Positions 54,433-62,630 of a DNA stretch of 64,000 bases are shown here, piece by piece. Source of the stretch: Ornithinimicrobium cavernae (GTDB lineage Bacteria > Actinomycetota > Actinomycetes > Actinomycetales > Dermatophilaceae). Location: contig NZ_QDDJ01000005.1 in assembly GCF_003121625.1 (NCBI RefSeq), forward strand, positions 186,001 to 250,000. Reading direction: 5' to 3'. The translations under genes and the position numbers were made by a program. How positions within the stretch are numbered: position 1 is the first letter of the stretch; every line of letters starts with the position of its first letter. The notes under the pieces are model-generated. The model made no database searches, had not been told where the DNA came from, and was given only the letters and a program-made list of their open reading frames with translations.

Positions 54433-55800
54433 ATGACGGAGACGTTGCACACCGAGATCCTGGTCATCGGGTGGGGCAAGGCGGGCAAGACACTCGCCGG
54501 TGCCCTGGGACGGGACGGACGGAGCGTGACCCTGGTCGAGCAGGCCGCGGACATGGTTGGCGGCACCTGCATCAACATCGGGTGCGTGCCGACCAAGGCC
54601 CTGGTCCACAGCGCCGAGGTGCGGCGCGAGGAGGACGAGGCCTCGGCATACTTCCGCCGAGCGGTCGACCGTCGGGACACCCTGATCGACAGGCTCAACG
54701 CCGCCAACCGGGCGATACTGGAACCGGTCGACCGGGTCCGGCTCGTCGTCGGCGCCGCTGCGCACTTCACGGCCCCGCGCAGGGTCCGGGTGGTCGGCGG
54801 TGCGGAGGAGCTCGACATCACCGCCGACCGTGTCGTGGTCAATACCGGTGCCCTGCCGCGGGCTCTCGACGTGCCGGGCGCGGACGGCCCGCGGGTGCAC
54901 GACTCGACCACCATCCAGCACGTCGACCCGTTCCCCGCGCGGCTGGCGATCGTGGGGGCGGGCCCGGTGGCGCTCGAGTTCGCCAGCATGTTCGCCCAGT
55001 TCGGCAGCGAGGTGACGCTGCTCGAGCGCGGGGAACGGATCCTGCGCGGCGAGGACGAGGACGTGGCGGACTCGGTGGGTGAGGCACTCGCCGACCTGGG
55101 GGTCCGGGTCCTGACCCGCGCCGCGACGACAGCGATCGACGACACCGGCTCCGAGGTCGTGGTGCGCACGGGTGCCGGCGACGTGGCCGCCGACGCGGTG
55201 CTGGTGGCCGTGGGACGGGTGCCCGCCACCGACGGCCTCGGGCTCGCGGCTGCCGGGATCGCCGTGGGAGAGCGCGGCGAGGTGGTCGTGGACGACCTGT
55301 TGCGCGCCAGCGCGGAGGGTGTCTGGGCGGTCGGGGACGTCAACGGGGGACCGCAGCAGACCTATGTCTCCTACGACGACCACCGCATCGTGCTCTCGCA
55401 GCTCACCGGTGAGGGGAACCGCTCGCGCGCAGACCGGGTGGCCGTGCCGACGACCGTCTTCACGACGCCGCCCCTCGGCCGCGTGGGGCTCTCCGAGGCG
55501 GAGGCCGCCCGGGAGGGACGGCGGGTCGACGTCTATGCCAAGCCGGTGGCGGGCATCGCCGCGATGCCGCGGCCCAAGACGCTGGGGGAGACCCACGGCC
55601 TGATCAAGTTCGTCGTCGACCCCGAGACGGACGAGGTGCTGGGTGCCGCCCTGCACACCGTCGACGCGCAGGAGCTGATCAACCTGGTCGCGCTCGCGAT
55701 GCGCACCGGCACGACCCGCAGCCAGCTCCGCGACGGGATCTGGACGCACCCGTCCTCCACGGAGGCACTCAACGAGGTGTTGCTGAGCACGCGGGCCTGA
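54433..55800 (+). CDS. RclA/mercuric-reductase-like pyridine nucleotide-disulfide oxidoreductase
   Basis: This 455-residue flavoprotein has an FAD site GWGKAGKTLAGAL, the redox disulfide Cys46/Cys51 in GGTCINIGCVPTK, the NAD(P) site IVGAGPVALEFASMF, a second FAD motif GVWAVGDVNGG and a C-terminal dimer domain ending THPSSTEALNEV. The four-residue gap between cysteines and the HP(S/T)..EALN ending fit the RclA group, copper reductases that protect from reactive chlorine. No merA-type metal domain is present. Lipoamide dehydrogenase is less likely because the active-site His-Pro-Thr..E context differs slightly. Confidence 0.87.
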   Translation: MTETLHTEILVIGWGKAGKTLAGALGRDGRSVTLVEQAADMVGGTCINIGCVPTKALVHSAEVRREEDEASAYFRRAVDRRDTLIDRLNAANRAILEPVDRVRLVVGAAAHFTAPRRVRVVGGAEELDITADRVVVNTGALPRALDVPGADGPRVHDSTTIQHVDPFPARLAIVGAGPVALEFASMFAQFGSEVTLLERGERILRGEDEDVADSVGEALADLGVRVLTRAATTAIDDTGSEVVVRTGAGDVAADAVLVAVGRVPATDGLGLAAAGIAVGERGEVVVDDLLRASAEGVWAVGDVNGGPQQTYVSYDDHRIVLSQLTGEGNRSRADRVAVPTTVFTTPPLGRVGLSEAEAAREGRRVDVYAKPVAGIAAMPRPKTLGETHGLIKFVVDPETDEVLGAALHTVDAQELINLVALAMRTGTTRSQLRDGIWTHPSSTEALNEVLLSTRA

Positions 55801-55838
55801 TCGTCCGCGCGGGCGGCTGCGCTGACGTCGTGCTGGGC

Positions 55839-56939
55839 CTACGCAGGGGTCACCGCCGTCGCGTCGAGGTAGTCCTCGTCGACAGTCATGCCCAGACCCG
55901 GTCCGTCGGGCAGGGTCAGGCGTCCGCGCTCCGGCTGGGGAGCGTCGGGGAAGATGCTGTCTCCGATGCCCTGCAGGCCCGGGTGGATCTCGACCGTGTC
56001 GCCGTTGCGGACACCTGCGATGAGGTGCATGTTGAGCTGGCTCCACCCGCCGGCCGAGGCGAGCGTGACGTTGTGCGCTGCCGCGAGTGCTGCGACCCGG
56101 CGGACCTCGGTGAAGCCCGAGGAGTACACGACGTTGGCCTGCAGGATGTCCACGGCACCGGCGTCCACGAACTGTCGGAACCGCCACAGGTTGCCCTCCA
56201 TCTGTCCCGTGGCCACCGGGGTCCCCGTGCGGTGCCGCAGGTCGGCCAGCTGTGCAGGGTCGTTGCCGGCCAGGGGCTCCTCGAACCACGCGAGGTCGGC
56301 GTCGGCCAGTGCACGGCTGAGCTGTCGGGCCTCCAGTGGCGAGAACTCGCAGTTCGCGTCGATGGCCAGGGCGATGTCCGGACCGATCGTCTCGCGCACC
56401 GCTCGGACCCGGGTCGCGTCCTCGCGCCACCCGCCCGCGCGGCCGCCCACCACCATCTTGAGACAGTCATAACCCGCTGCCACCGCGTGCTGGGCTGCCT
56501 CGACCAGCTGGCCCTGGGTGTAGGTGGAGGCGCCAAAGGTCACGTAGGTCGCGACACCGGTTGCGTGTCCGCCGAGCAGCTCGGCCACGGACCGCCCCGC
56601 CCCGCGGCCGTGGGCGTCCCACATCGCGATGTCGAGGGCGGCGACCGCGCTCGCGACGACCCCGGTGAAGCGGCGCTGGTTGAGCCTCTGCTCGATGAGC
56701 GTGTGGATGCCCTCCACGTCCCGGACGTCCCGGCCCCGCACGAGGGGCAGCAGCTCGTCCACGAGGACCGCCCTCACGGCGGTCGGCAACAGCTGCCCCG
56801 TGACGCCGAACCCGGAGATCCCACCGTCCGTCCGGAGCTGGCAGGAGACGAAGCGACGACGACCTGCCGGCCGGTCGAGCAGGGGGAGCACGACGGGAGC
56901 GCTGTGCACCCGTGCCGTCAGGGTCTCGAGGCGAAACAC
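55839..56939 (-). CDS. Enolase-superfamily enzyme (mandelate racemase/muconate lactonizing-like)
   Basis: This 366-residue protein has the enolase-superfamily capping domain (1-120) and a barrel. Metal ligands are Asp in LAIDANCEFSP and Glu in WFEEPLAGND; the third ligand region reads ATGQMEGNLWRFR. The KxK base motif reads CLKMVVG with only the first lysine, so acid-base chemistry may differ from classical mandelate racemase. GAGGAG, overlapping the IclR stop, lies 5 nt before the GTG at 56939. Probably a sugar-acid or related dehydratase; the substrate is unknown. It is co-transcribed with the IclR gene. Confidence 0.82.
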   Translation of the reverse strand: MFRLETLTARVHSAPVVLPLLDRPAGRRRFVSCQLRTDGGISGFGVTGQLLPTAVRAVLVDELLPLVRGRDVRDVEGIHTLIEQRLNQRRFTGVVASAVAALDIAMWDAHGRGAGRSVAELLGGHATGVATYVTFGASTYTQGQLVEAAQHAVAAGYDCLKMVVGGRAGGWREDATRVRAVRETIGPDIALAIDANCEFSPLEARQLSRALADADLAWFEEPLAGNDPAQLADLRHRTGTPVATGQMEGNLWRFRQFVDAGAVDILQANVVYSSGFTEVRRVAALAAAHNVTLASAGGWSQLNMHLIAGVRNGDTVEIHPGLQGIGDSIFPDAPQPERGRLTLPDGPGLGMTVDEDYLDATAVTPA

Positions 56940-56947
56940 GTGACTCC

Positions 56948-57781
56948 TCAGTCGGTCTGTGAGGTGGGTGCGGTCGGGGCCGAGTCGGCTCCGTCGGTTG
57001 AGGCCGGGTCCGCTTCCGCCGGATGTTCCCGCAGCGCGTGCTCGACCCAGCGCGCCGAGGCGATCACCTCGGGGACCCACTCCCTCCGGGCCTCCGGCGT
57101 GAAGCGGTGATCCGGCCCGGTGATGTTGAGGGCGCCCAGAACCGCCCCTGCGGGATCACGCACCGGCGCCGCGATCGAGGCCAGGTTGGCTGCCCGGTGG
57201 CTCTCGCTCGTGGCGTAGCCCAGCGTCCTGATCTCGGCCAGCTGGGACTCGACGGCCGCTCGCGCCCGGGCGTCCAGATCGGTGCGTGCCTGGAGGTATG
57301 CCGTGCGCTCGCCGGGGTCGAGATGGCTCAGGATCGCGAGCGAGGGGGAGCCGAGCAGCAGCGATATCGGCTGGCCGATGTCCCGGTAGGTGCGGTGCAG
57401 CTCGTGCCGCGACTCCACCTGACGCAGCACGACCCGGGTCCAGCCCTGGCGGATGTGCAGGGCCGCCGTCTCCCCGGTGCGGTCCCGCAGCCCGACGAGG
57501 GCGATCCCACCCACGGTCCCGAACTCGCCCCACTGCCGGGTGTACGCGTCCGCCAGGGCGACGGTGCGCCCGCCGAGGGCGAACCGGCCGGTCTCGCCCG
57601 CCTCCCGCACGAGACCGGAGGAGGCCAGGGTCTGGAGATAGCGCCAGGCGGTGGTGCGGTTGAGCCCGAGACGCGTCGCGGCCCGGGCCGGCGTCAGCAC
57701 GGACTCGTGGTCATCGAACAGGAAGAGCACGTCGAGCGCCCGCTTGACGGACTGGACCGGAGGTGGTGAAGTGCTGTTCAT
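56948..57781 (-). CDS. IclR-family regulator of the enolase/MFS locus
   Basis: This 277-residue protein has an N-terminal winged helix (VQSVKRALDVLFLFDDHESV, then LGLNRTTAWRYLQTLASSGLV) and an IclR effector domain (GETAALHIRQGWTRVVLRQV to LGALNITGPDHRF). The C-terminus is an acidic Pro/Ala/Thr tail. The ATG at 57781 is chosen because TACTGT lies 7 nt upstream; an alternative at 57802 is less likely. It is divergent from the MFS gene across a promoter flanked by two inverted repeats, GTTCA-N5-TGAAC. It also precedes the enolase-superfamily gene on the same message. Confidence 0.9.
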   Translation of the reverse strand: MNSTSPPPVQSVKRALDVLFLFDDHESVLTPARAATRLGLNRTTAWRYLQTLASSGLVREAGETGRFALGGRTVALADAYTRQWGEFGTVGGIALVGLRDRTGETAALHIRQGWTRVVLRQVESRHELHRTYRDIGQPISLLLGSPSLAILSHLDPGERTAYLQARTDLDARARAAVESQLAEIRTLGYATSESHRAANLASIAAPVRDPAGAVLGALNITGPDHRFTPEARREWVPEVIASARWVEHALREHPAEADPASTDGADSAPTAPTSQTD

Positions 57782-57811
57782 TACCTGAACAGTATCGTTC
57801 ATGATGTGAAC
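57774..57811. promoter_or_regulatory. Tandem IclR operators GTTCA-N5-TGAAC
   Basis: CTGTTCA-TTACC-TGAACAG (57774-57792) and GTTCA-TGATG-TGAAC (57797-57811) have centres 21 bp apart, two helical turns. They flank the overlapping divergent -10 elements symmetrically, and the first covers the IclR start codon. Confidence 0.7.
57789..57798. promoter_or_regulatory. Overlapping divergent -10 elements
   Basis: Reverse-strand TACTGT (57794 to 57789) serves the IclR gene, with 7 nt to its ATG. Plus-strand TATCGT (57793-57798) would serve the MFS gene, with start near 57805. The two hexamers share a TA dinucleotide, forming a symmetric bidirectional promoter. Confidence 0.5.
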
Positions 57812-57827
57812 AGTCCAGGAGGCGCAG

Positions 57828-59078
57828 GTGTCGGCTGACCGCTCCCCGAGCCCGACCGGGCCGACCTTCCCGTTCCAGGCGGTGGTCCTGGGGGCGTTCG
57901 TGCCATCGGTGCTCTTCGGGATCGCGATCGGTGTCGTGCTTCCCCTCCTGCCGTTGTCGGCGACGCGGCTGGGAGGGGGCCTTGCCACCGCGGGGGTGAT
58001 CGCGGCGCTGATCCCGGTCGGCAAGATCATCGCGGACCTGCCGGCGGGTGCTCTGGCGGCCCGCATCGGGGACCGCGGCGCCATGCTGCTCGCCGCCGGG
58101 GTCGGCATGGTCGGTCTCGCCTGTGTCGCCGTGGCGACCGAGTTGTGGCTGCTCGGTGCCGGAGCGCTGGTGCTGGGGGCCGCCACGGCGGTGTTCAACC
58201 TCGCCCGCCACGCCTACCTGACGGAGATCACGCCGGCCGACAAGAGGGCCAGGGTCCTGTCCACGCTCGGAGGCATGCACCGGATCGGCTACTTCATCGG
58301 CCCCTTCCTGGGAGCCCTGGTCGTGGCAGGCGCCTCGATCCGTCCGGCGTACTGGCTCGCGGCCGGCTGCGCAGCCCTGGCCGCCGTGGCGGTCCTGGTG
58401 GTCCGGGATCCGGCTCATCTGCGCACCACTCGAGGTGACCGCCCCGGCCCGCCCGTGACGCTGCTCGGTGTGATGGCTCGTCACCGCCGGCTCTTCGTCA
58501 CGCTCGGCCTGACGACGTTCCTGGTGGGCGCGGTGCGCGGCGCCCGGCAGACGGTCCTGCCGCTGTGGGGTGAGCACCTGGGCCTGGACCCGGAGGTGAT
58601 CTCCCTGATCTTCGGGCTGTCCGGGGCACTGGACATGCTGCTGTTCTATCCGGCCGGCAAGGTCATGGACCACTTCGGGCGGCTCTGGATCGGGATCCCC
58701 TCGATGGTGGTTCTGGCGATCTCGATGACCCTGCTGCCCCTGGCGCACACCATCCCGACCCTCGCGCTGGTCGCCGCCCTCATGGGGCTCGGCAACGGGA
58801 TCGGGTCCGGCCTGATCATGACCGTGGGGGCAGACGTCGCTCCGCCGGGGGAGCGGGCCGCCTTCCTGGGGGTCTGGCGGCTGTTCCAGGACACCGGGGA
58901 CGGCGCGGGACCGCTGGTGATCGCGGCAGGAGCCGCGCTGGGCTCGTTGGCTGCCGGCATCTGGGTCACCGCTGCCCTCGGGGTGGGTGCCGCTGCGGCG
59001 CTGGCGCGGTGGGTGCCGCGCTACTCCGAGCACGCCAACCGGACAACCAGGCTCCGAGCCGGTCTCACCGCCCGTTAG
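57828..59078 (+). CDS. Major facilitator superfamily transporter
   Basis: This 416-residue protein has about twelve hydrophobic helices. The loop 2-3 motif is PAGALAARIGDRGAMLLA and loop 8-9 reads YPAGKVMDHFGRLWIGIPSM, both MFS signatures. It starts at a GTG with AGGAGG 5 nt upstream. The divergent IclR regulator and enolase-superfamily gene suggest it imports or exports the same compound, perhaps a sugar acid. Its 3' end overlaps the convergent IclR gene by 14 nt. Confidence 0.88.
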   Translation: MSADRSPSPTGPTFPFQAVVLGAFVPSVLFGIAIGVVLPLLPLSATRLGGGLATAGVIAALIPVGKIIADLPAGALAARIGDRGAMLLAAGVGMVGLACVAVATELWLLGAGALVLGAATAVFNLARHAYLTEITPADKRARVLSTLGGMHRIGYFIGPFLGALVVAGASIRPAYWLAAGCAALAAVAVLVVRDPAHLRTTRGDRPGPPVTLLGVMARHRRLFVTLGLTTFLVGAVRGARQTVLPLWGEHLGLDPEVISLIFGLSGALDMLLFYPAGKVMDHFGRLWIGIPSMVVLAISMTLLPLAHTIPTLALVAALMGLGNGIGSGLIMTVGADVAPPGERAAFLGVWRLFQDTGDGAGPLVIAAGAALGSLAAGIWVTAALGVGAAAALARWVPRYSEHANRTTRLRAGLTAR

Positions 59079-59904
59079 GCCCGCCGGTGGCGTCAGGGGC
59101 CTCCGCACGTGCGAGGGCCTGCGCGATCGTCTCGCCCGTCGCACCGAGCGCCTCCGAGACGGACCGGGCGGCGTCCCGGCACAGGAGGCCCAGCTCCTCG
59201 ACCCGCTCGTCGGGCACGCGCAGGGCAGGCACCGACACCCCGATGGACCCGAGCACCGAGCCACTGACGTCAAAGATCGGAGCGGCCAGGGAGCGGATGC
59301 CGGGGGTGCGCTCCGCGTCGGAGTAGGCGAATCCGCGGCCCCGTGTCCGGGCGAGATCCGCGCGAAGGGCATCGGGGTCCGTGATGGTGCGCGGCGTCGC
59401 CGACTCGATGGGCTCGGCCAGGTAGCGCTCCTGCTCCGGACCAGGCAGGAAGGCGAGAATCGCCTTCCCCGGGGCGCCGTGCACGATCCGGATGGGCGAC
59501 CCGAACTCGGTGTAGGTCCGGCGCAGCTCCTGGCGGCTCTCCACCTGGTCGATCACGACGCGCCGACCGCCGGGGATGTGCTCGTGCACCCCGACGGTCT
59601 CGTTCGTCTCGTCGCGCAGCCACTGGGCGTGCGGGCGAGCGGCCGAGCGCAGGGTGCCGGCCAGTGCCCCTCCGGTCGCGAGCTGCACGACCAGGGGGCC
59701 CAGCGCATACCGGCGATCCAACGACTGGCGGATCAGGTCGTTCTCCAGCATGGAGCCGAGCAGACGGTGCACGGTGCTGGTGGAGAGCCCGGTGCGGCGT
59801 GCCAGGTCGCTGATGCCGAGCTCCGGGTTGGCGGCATCGAAGCACCGCAGGATCTGCACAGCACGGTCGATCGACTGCACCTTGGTGTGTCGCTGTCCGT
59901 TCAT
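59065..59904 (-). CDS. IclR-family regulator of the CoA-transferase operon
   Basis: This 279-residue protein has an N-terminal winged helix (VQSIDRAVQILRCFDAANPE, then GLSTSTVHRLLGSMLENDLI) and an IclR effector domain (ETVGVHEHIPGGRRVVIDQV to LAAPIFDVSGSVLGSIGV). GGAGGA about 7 nt upstream supports the ATG at 59904. It diverges from the CoA-transferase operon. Tandem AGATGCG repeats next to that promoter are its possible target. It is about 30% similar by eye to the neighbouring IclR, so an ancient duplication is possible. Confidence 0.9.
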   Translation of the reverse strand: MNGQRHTKVQSIDRAVQILRCFDAANPELGISDLARRTGLSTSTVHRLLGSMLENDLIRQSLDRRYALGPLVVQLATGGALAGTLRSAARPHAQWLRDETNETVGVHEHIPGGRRVVIDQVESRQELRRTYTEFGSPIRIVHGAPGKAILAFLPGPEQERYLAEPIESATPRTITDPDALRADLARTRGRGFAYSDAERTPGIRSLAAPIFDVSGSVLGSIGVSVPALRVPDERVEELGLLCRDAARSVSEALGATGETIAQALARAEAPDATGGPNGR

Positions 59905-59947
59905 CCGCGTCCTCCGAAGCCGCCGGTGAAAAGTCTCGTCGCACCCC

Positions 59948-59976
59948 TTGACCCTCTGGGTGATGGCGCCTACTGT
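59948..59976 (+). promoter_or_regulatory. Promoter of the CoA-transferase operon
   Basis: TTGACC (59948-59953), 17 bp and TACTGT (59971-59976) form a near-consensus sigma-70-type promoter. It predicts a start near 59983 and a leader of about 50 nt to the ATG at 60035. Confidence 0.6.
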
Positions 59977-59994
59977 AAGCCCTCAGAAGTTCCG

Positions 59995-60022
59995 AGATGC
60001 GAAATACGTGTCCCAAGATGCG
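59995..60022 (+). promoter_or_regulatory. Direct repeats downstream of the CoA-transferase promoter
   Basis: AGATGCG occurs at 59995-60001 and 60016-60022, 21 bp apart, in related contexts (TTCCGAGATGCGAAA and TCCCAAGATGCGGGAAA). Position just after the predicted start suits a repressor, possibly the divergent IclR protein. Confidence 0.4.
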
Positions 60023-60034
60023 GGAAAGGCCCCC

Positions 60035-61291
60035 ATGCTTCCACTAGATGGCTTCCGAGTCCTCGACCTCACCCGATTCCTGTCCGGTCCCTACTGCACG
60101 ATGGTCCTGGCCGAGTTGGGTGCCGATGTGATCAAGATCGAGCAGCCCCACACCGGTGATGACTCCCGGCGCCTCGCGCCGAAGGTCAACGGGGAGTCCT
60201 ACCCCTCGGCGATGCCGAACCGGAGCAAGCGGAGCGTGTCCCTCGACCTCAAGACGCCCGAGGGCCTCGACGCCTTCCTGGAGCTGACCAAGACCGCGGA
60301 CGCGATCATCGAGAACTTCCGGCCCGGCGTGGCGACCAAGCTCGGGATCGACTACGACGCGGCACGTGCGGTGCGACCCGACATCCTCTACTGCTCGATC
60401 AGCGGGTTCGGCCAGACCGGTCCGTACCGGCACCGCCCGGGGTTCGACATCATGGCGCAGGGTCTGACCGGTCTGATGCGGATGACCGGTGACGGGTCCC
60501 GACCGGCCAAGGTCGGCATCGCGATCAACGACATCGCCGCGGGCGCGACCGCGGCCTACTCGATCCTCGGGGCCCAGATCCTGCGCAGCCGGACGGGCGA
60601 GGGGCAGTACATGGACATCTCCCTGGTCGAGGCCGGTCTGGCCTGGACGGTCTGGGAGTCCGGTGCCTGGTTCGGTGGCGGCGAGGTGCCGCAGGCGACC
60701 GGCACGCGGCACCGCCGCTCCTCGCCCTACCAGGCGTTCCGCACCTCGGACGGCTTCGTGACGGTGGGCGCCGCCAACGACCGGCTGTGGGAGCGGCTGG
60801 TGACCGGCGCGCTGGAGCGGCCCGAGTGGCTCGAGGACCCGCGCTTCGCGACCCTTCCGGACCGGATGGCGAACCTCGACGAGCTGGAGCGGGAGATCGA
60901 GCTGATCACGGAGACCCGCACCACCGAGGAGTGGATCGAGGTGATCGACCGGGCCGGCGTGCCGTGTGGTCCGGTCCTGACCTACGACCAGGCCCTTGCG
61001 GACCCCCAGGTTGAGGCGCGTGGTGTCGTGACCGAGGTGGAGCACCCGATCATGGGGACCATGCGGACGATCGCGCCGCCCACGAAGTTCTCCAACCTGC
61101 CGGACTACGGCGTGCGGAACCCGGCGCCGTGGCTCGGCCAGCACACGACCGAGCTGCTGTCAGAGGTCGGGCTGGACCGGGCGCGGATCCAGGAGCTGTA
61201 TGCCCGGGGCGTCGCCTTCGATGCCCACCCGGATCTGCACGACGACGCCGAGGTGGCAACGACCGCGTCGGCCGAGGGGGCGCGTCGATGA
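60035..61291 (+). CDS. CaiB/BaiF-type CoA-transferase
   Basis: This 418-residue class III CoA-transferase has LPLDGFRVLDLTRFLSGPYC, LGADVIKIEQP, the catalytic-Asp region RPGFDIMAQGLTGLM and DISLVEAGLAWTVWESGAWF. Such enzymes move CoA between carboxylic acids, for example formyl, succinyl or carnitine. The ATG at 60035 begins the conserved domain; the upstream frame crosses the promoter. It overlaps the crotonase gene by 4 nt (ATGA). With the crotonase, thioesterase and tricarboxylate transporter it suggests degradation of an imported organic acid. Confidence 0.9.
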   Translation: MLPLDGFRVLDLTRFLSGPYCTMVLAELGADVIKIEQPHTGDDSRRLAPKVNGESYPSAMPNRSKRSVSLDLKTPEGLDAFLELTKTADAIIENFRPGVATKLGIDYDAARAVRPDILYCSISGFGQTGPYRHRPGFDIMAQGLTGLMRMTGDGSRPAKVGIAINDIAAGATAAYSILGAQILRSRTGEGQYMDISLVEAGLAWTVWESGAWFGGGEVPQATGTRHRRSSPYQAFRTSDGFVTVGAANDRLWERLVTGALERPEWLEDPRFATLPDRMANLDELEREIELITETRTTEEWIEVIDRAGVPCGPVLTYDQALADPQVEARGVVTEVEHPIMGTMRTIAPPTKFSNLPDYGVRNPAPWLGQHTTELLSEVGLDRARIQELYARGVAFDAHPDLHDDAEVATTASAEGARR

Positions 61292-62085
61292 CCGCCGAGG
61301 TTGCCCAGCAGGAGCTGGTCGTCGAGCGGGAGGGTGCCATCGCGACGGTCACCCTCAACCGCCCCCAGAGCCACAACGCCATCACGATCAACATGTACCG
61401 GTCGCTGCCGGACGTGCTGGGTCCGTTGGAGGCAGACAGCTCGGTGAAGGTCGTGGTGCTTCGCGGAGCGGGCGAGAAGTCGTTCGCGTCCGGTGCAGAC
61501 ATCTCGGAGTTCGAGCGGGAGCGCGGCAGTGCCACCGCGGCCCGGAACTACAACGAGAAGGTCGCGGCCGCGGAGCAGGCCCTGGAAGGGCTGACGAAGC
61601 CGACCATCGCGATGATCCACGGCTACTGCATCGGTGGCGGTGCGGGCCTCGCCCTGGCGTGCGACATCCGGTTTGCCGACTCCCGGGCCAGGTTCGCCAT
61701 CACCCCGGCCAAGCTCGGGCTCGTCTACAGCCTGGAGTCCACCAAGCGGGTCGTCGACCTGGCCGGGCCCTCCCGGGCGAAGTGGATCCTGATGGGCGGT
61801 CTGCAGATCCAGGCTGCGCGGGCCGTGGAACTCGGTCTGTTCGACGAGGTGCTCGACCCCGAGGAGCTGGAGACGCACACCTACGAGTTCGCCAGGACTC
61901 TCACGGAGCGGGCCCAGTTCAGCGTGCGGGCGGGCAAGGAGATGGTCCGTCGGGTGGTGGGGGGCCAGGCCCGGGACGACGAGGCGACGACCGAGCTGCG
62001 CAACTCCTCGTTCGACACGGACGACTTCGCCGAGGGCGTGCGTTCCTTCCTGGCCAAGCGCCCACCGCACTTCACCTGGTCGTGA
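61288..62085 (+). CDS. Enoyl-CoA hydratase/isomerase (crotonase) family protein
   Basis: This 265-residue crotonase has an oxyanion-hole motif SGADISEF and HGYCIGGGAGLALACDIRFA. The first catalytic glutamate position (usually PE.KLG) reads TPAKLG, and GGTQRL reads ESTKRV, so classical hydratase chemistry may not apply. Isomerase, hydrolase or decarboxylase roles are possible in this superfamily. The start overlaps the CoA-transferase stop; its own stop overlaps the thioesterase GTG. Confidence 0.85.
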   Translation: MTAEVAQQELVVEREGAIATVTLNRPQSHNAITINMYRSLPDVLGPLEADSSVKVVVLRGAGEKSFASGADISEFERERGSATAARNYNEKVAAAEQALEGLTKPTIAMIHGYCIGGGAGLALACDIRFADSRARFAITPAKLGLVYSLESTKRVVDLAGPSRAKWILMGGLQIQAARAVELGLFDEVLDPEELETHTYEFARTLTERAQFSVRAGKEMVRRVVGGQARDDEATTELRNSSFDTDDFAEGVRSFLAKRPPHFTWS

Positions 62086-62561
62086 CCGCGTCGATGAGCG
62101 GGTCACTGCCCAGCCGGACCGCTTTCCCGGAGGCGGTGGCCGCGGCAACGTCCGCCGCCGGGTCCGGGACCCAGGAGTTCGGCGACTTCTTCCTGTCACG
62201 GTTCCTGGGGCTGGACATCGCCTTCGACGACGAGGACCGCACGTGCACGGTCCGGCTGCCCTACGCCCGACACCTCACGAACCCGCAGGGCGCGGTGCAC
62301 GGCGGCATCCTGACCACGGCCATAGACATCTCGATGGGCCACCTCTGCCAGCGCCACCTGTCGGCGTCGGTCACCGTCGAGATGCAGCTCAGATTCTTCC
62401 GCCCGGTGACGACCGACTGCCTCGCGACCGGTCGATTCATCCGGGCGGGCCGGCGGCTCGTGCACGTCGAGTCCCGGATGACCGACACGGCGGGCGACCT
62501 GGTCGCCTTCGGGGTCGGGACCTGGCACAGGCTCGACGCCCTGGCGCCACGCAGTTCGTAG
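62082..62561 (+). CDS. PaaI-type hotdog-fold thioesterase
   Basis: This 159-residue hotdog protein has the PaaI motif NPQGAVHGGILTTAIDISMG and MQLRFFRPV. PaaI-type enzymes hydrolyse acyl-CoA thioesters, releasing trapped CoA. A GTG overlapping the crotonase stop is taken as the start; an ATG 12 nt later is possible. It is the last gene before the tricarboxylate transporter genes, with a hairpin between them. Confidence 0.82.
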   Translation: MTASMSGSLPSRTAFPEAVAAATSAAGSGTQEFGDFFLSRFLGLDIAFDDEDRTCTVRLPYARHLTNPQGAVHGGILTTAIDISMGHLCQRHLSASVTVEMQLRFFRPVTTDCLATGRFIRAGRRLVHVESRMTDTAGDLVAFGVGTWHRLDALAPRSS

Positions 62562-62574
62562 CACCCCCTGAGTC

Positions 62575-62593
62575 TGCGGCCTCGCAGGCCACA
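62575..62593. terminator. Short hairpin between thioesterase and tctC genes
   Basis: GGCCT-CGC-AGGCC (62578-62590) with partial extension on both sides forms a small hairpin 14 nt after the thioesterase stop. It is weak as a terminator and may only attenuate transcription into the transporter genes. Confidence 0.3.
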
Positions 62594-62630
62594 ACCGACC
62601 GGCAACGAAGCCGGGATAGGAGAAGAGTCG

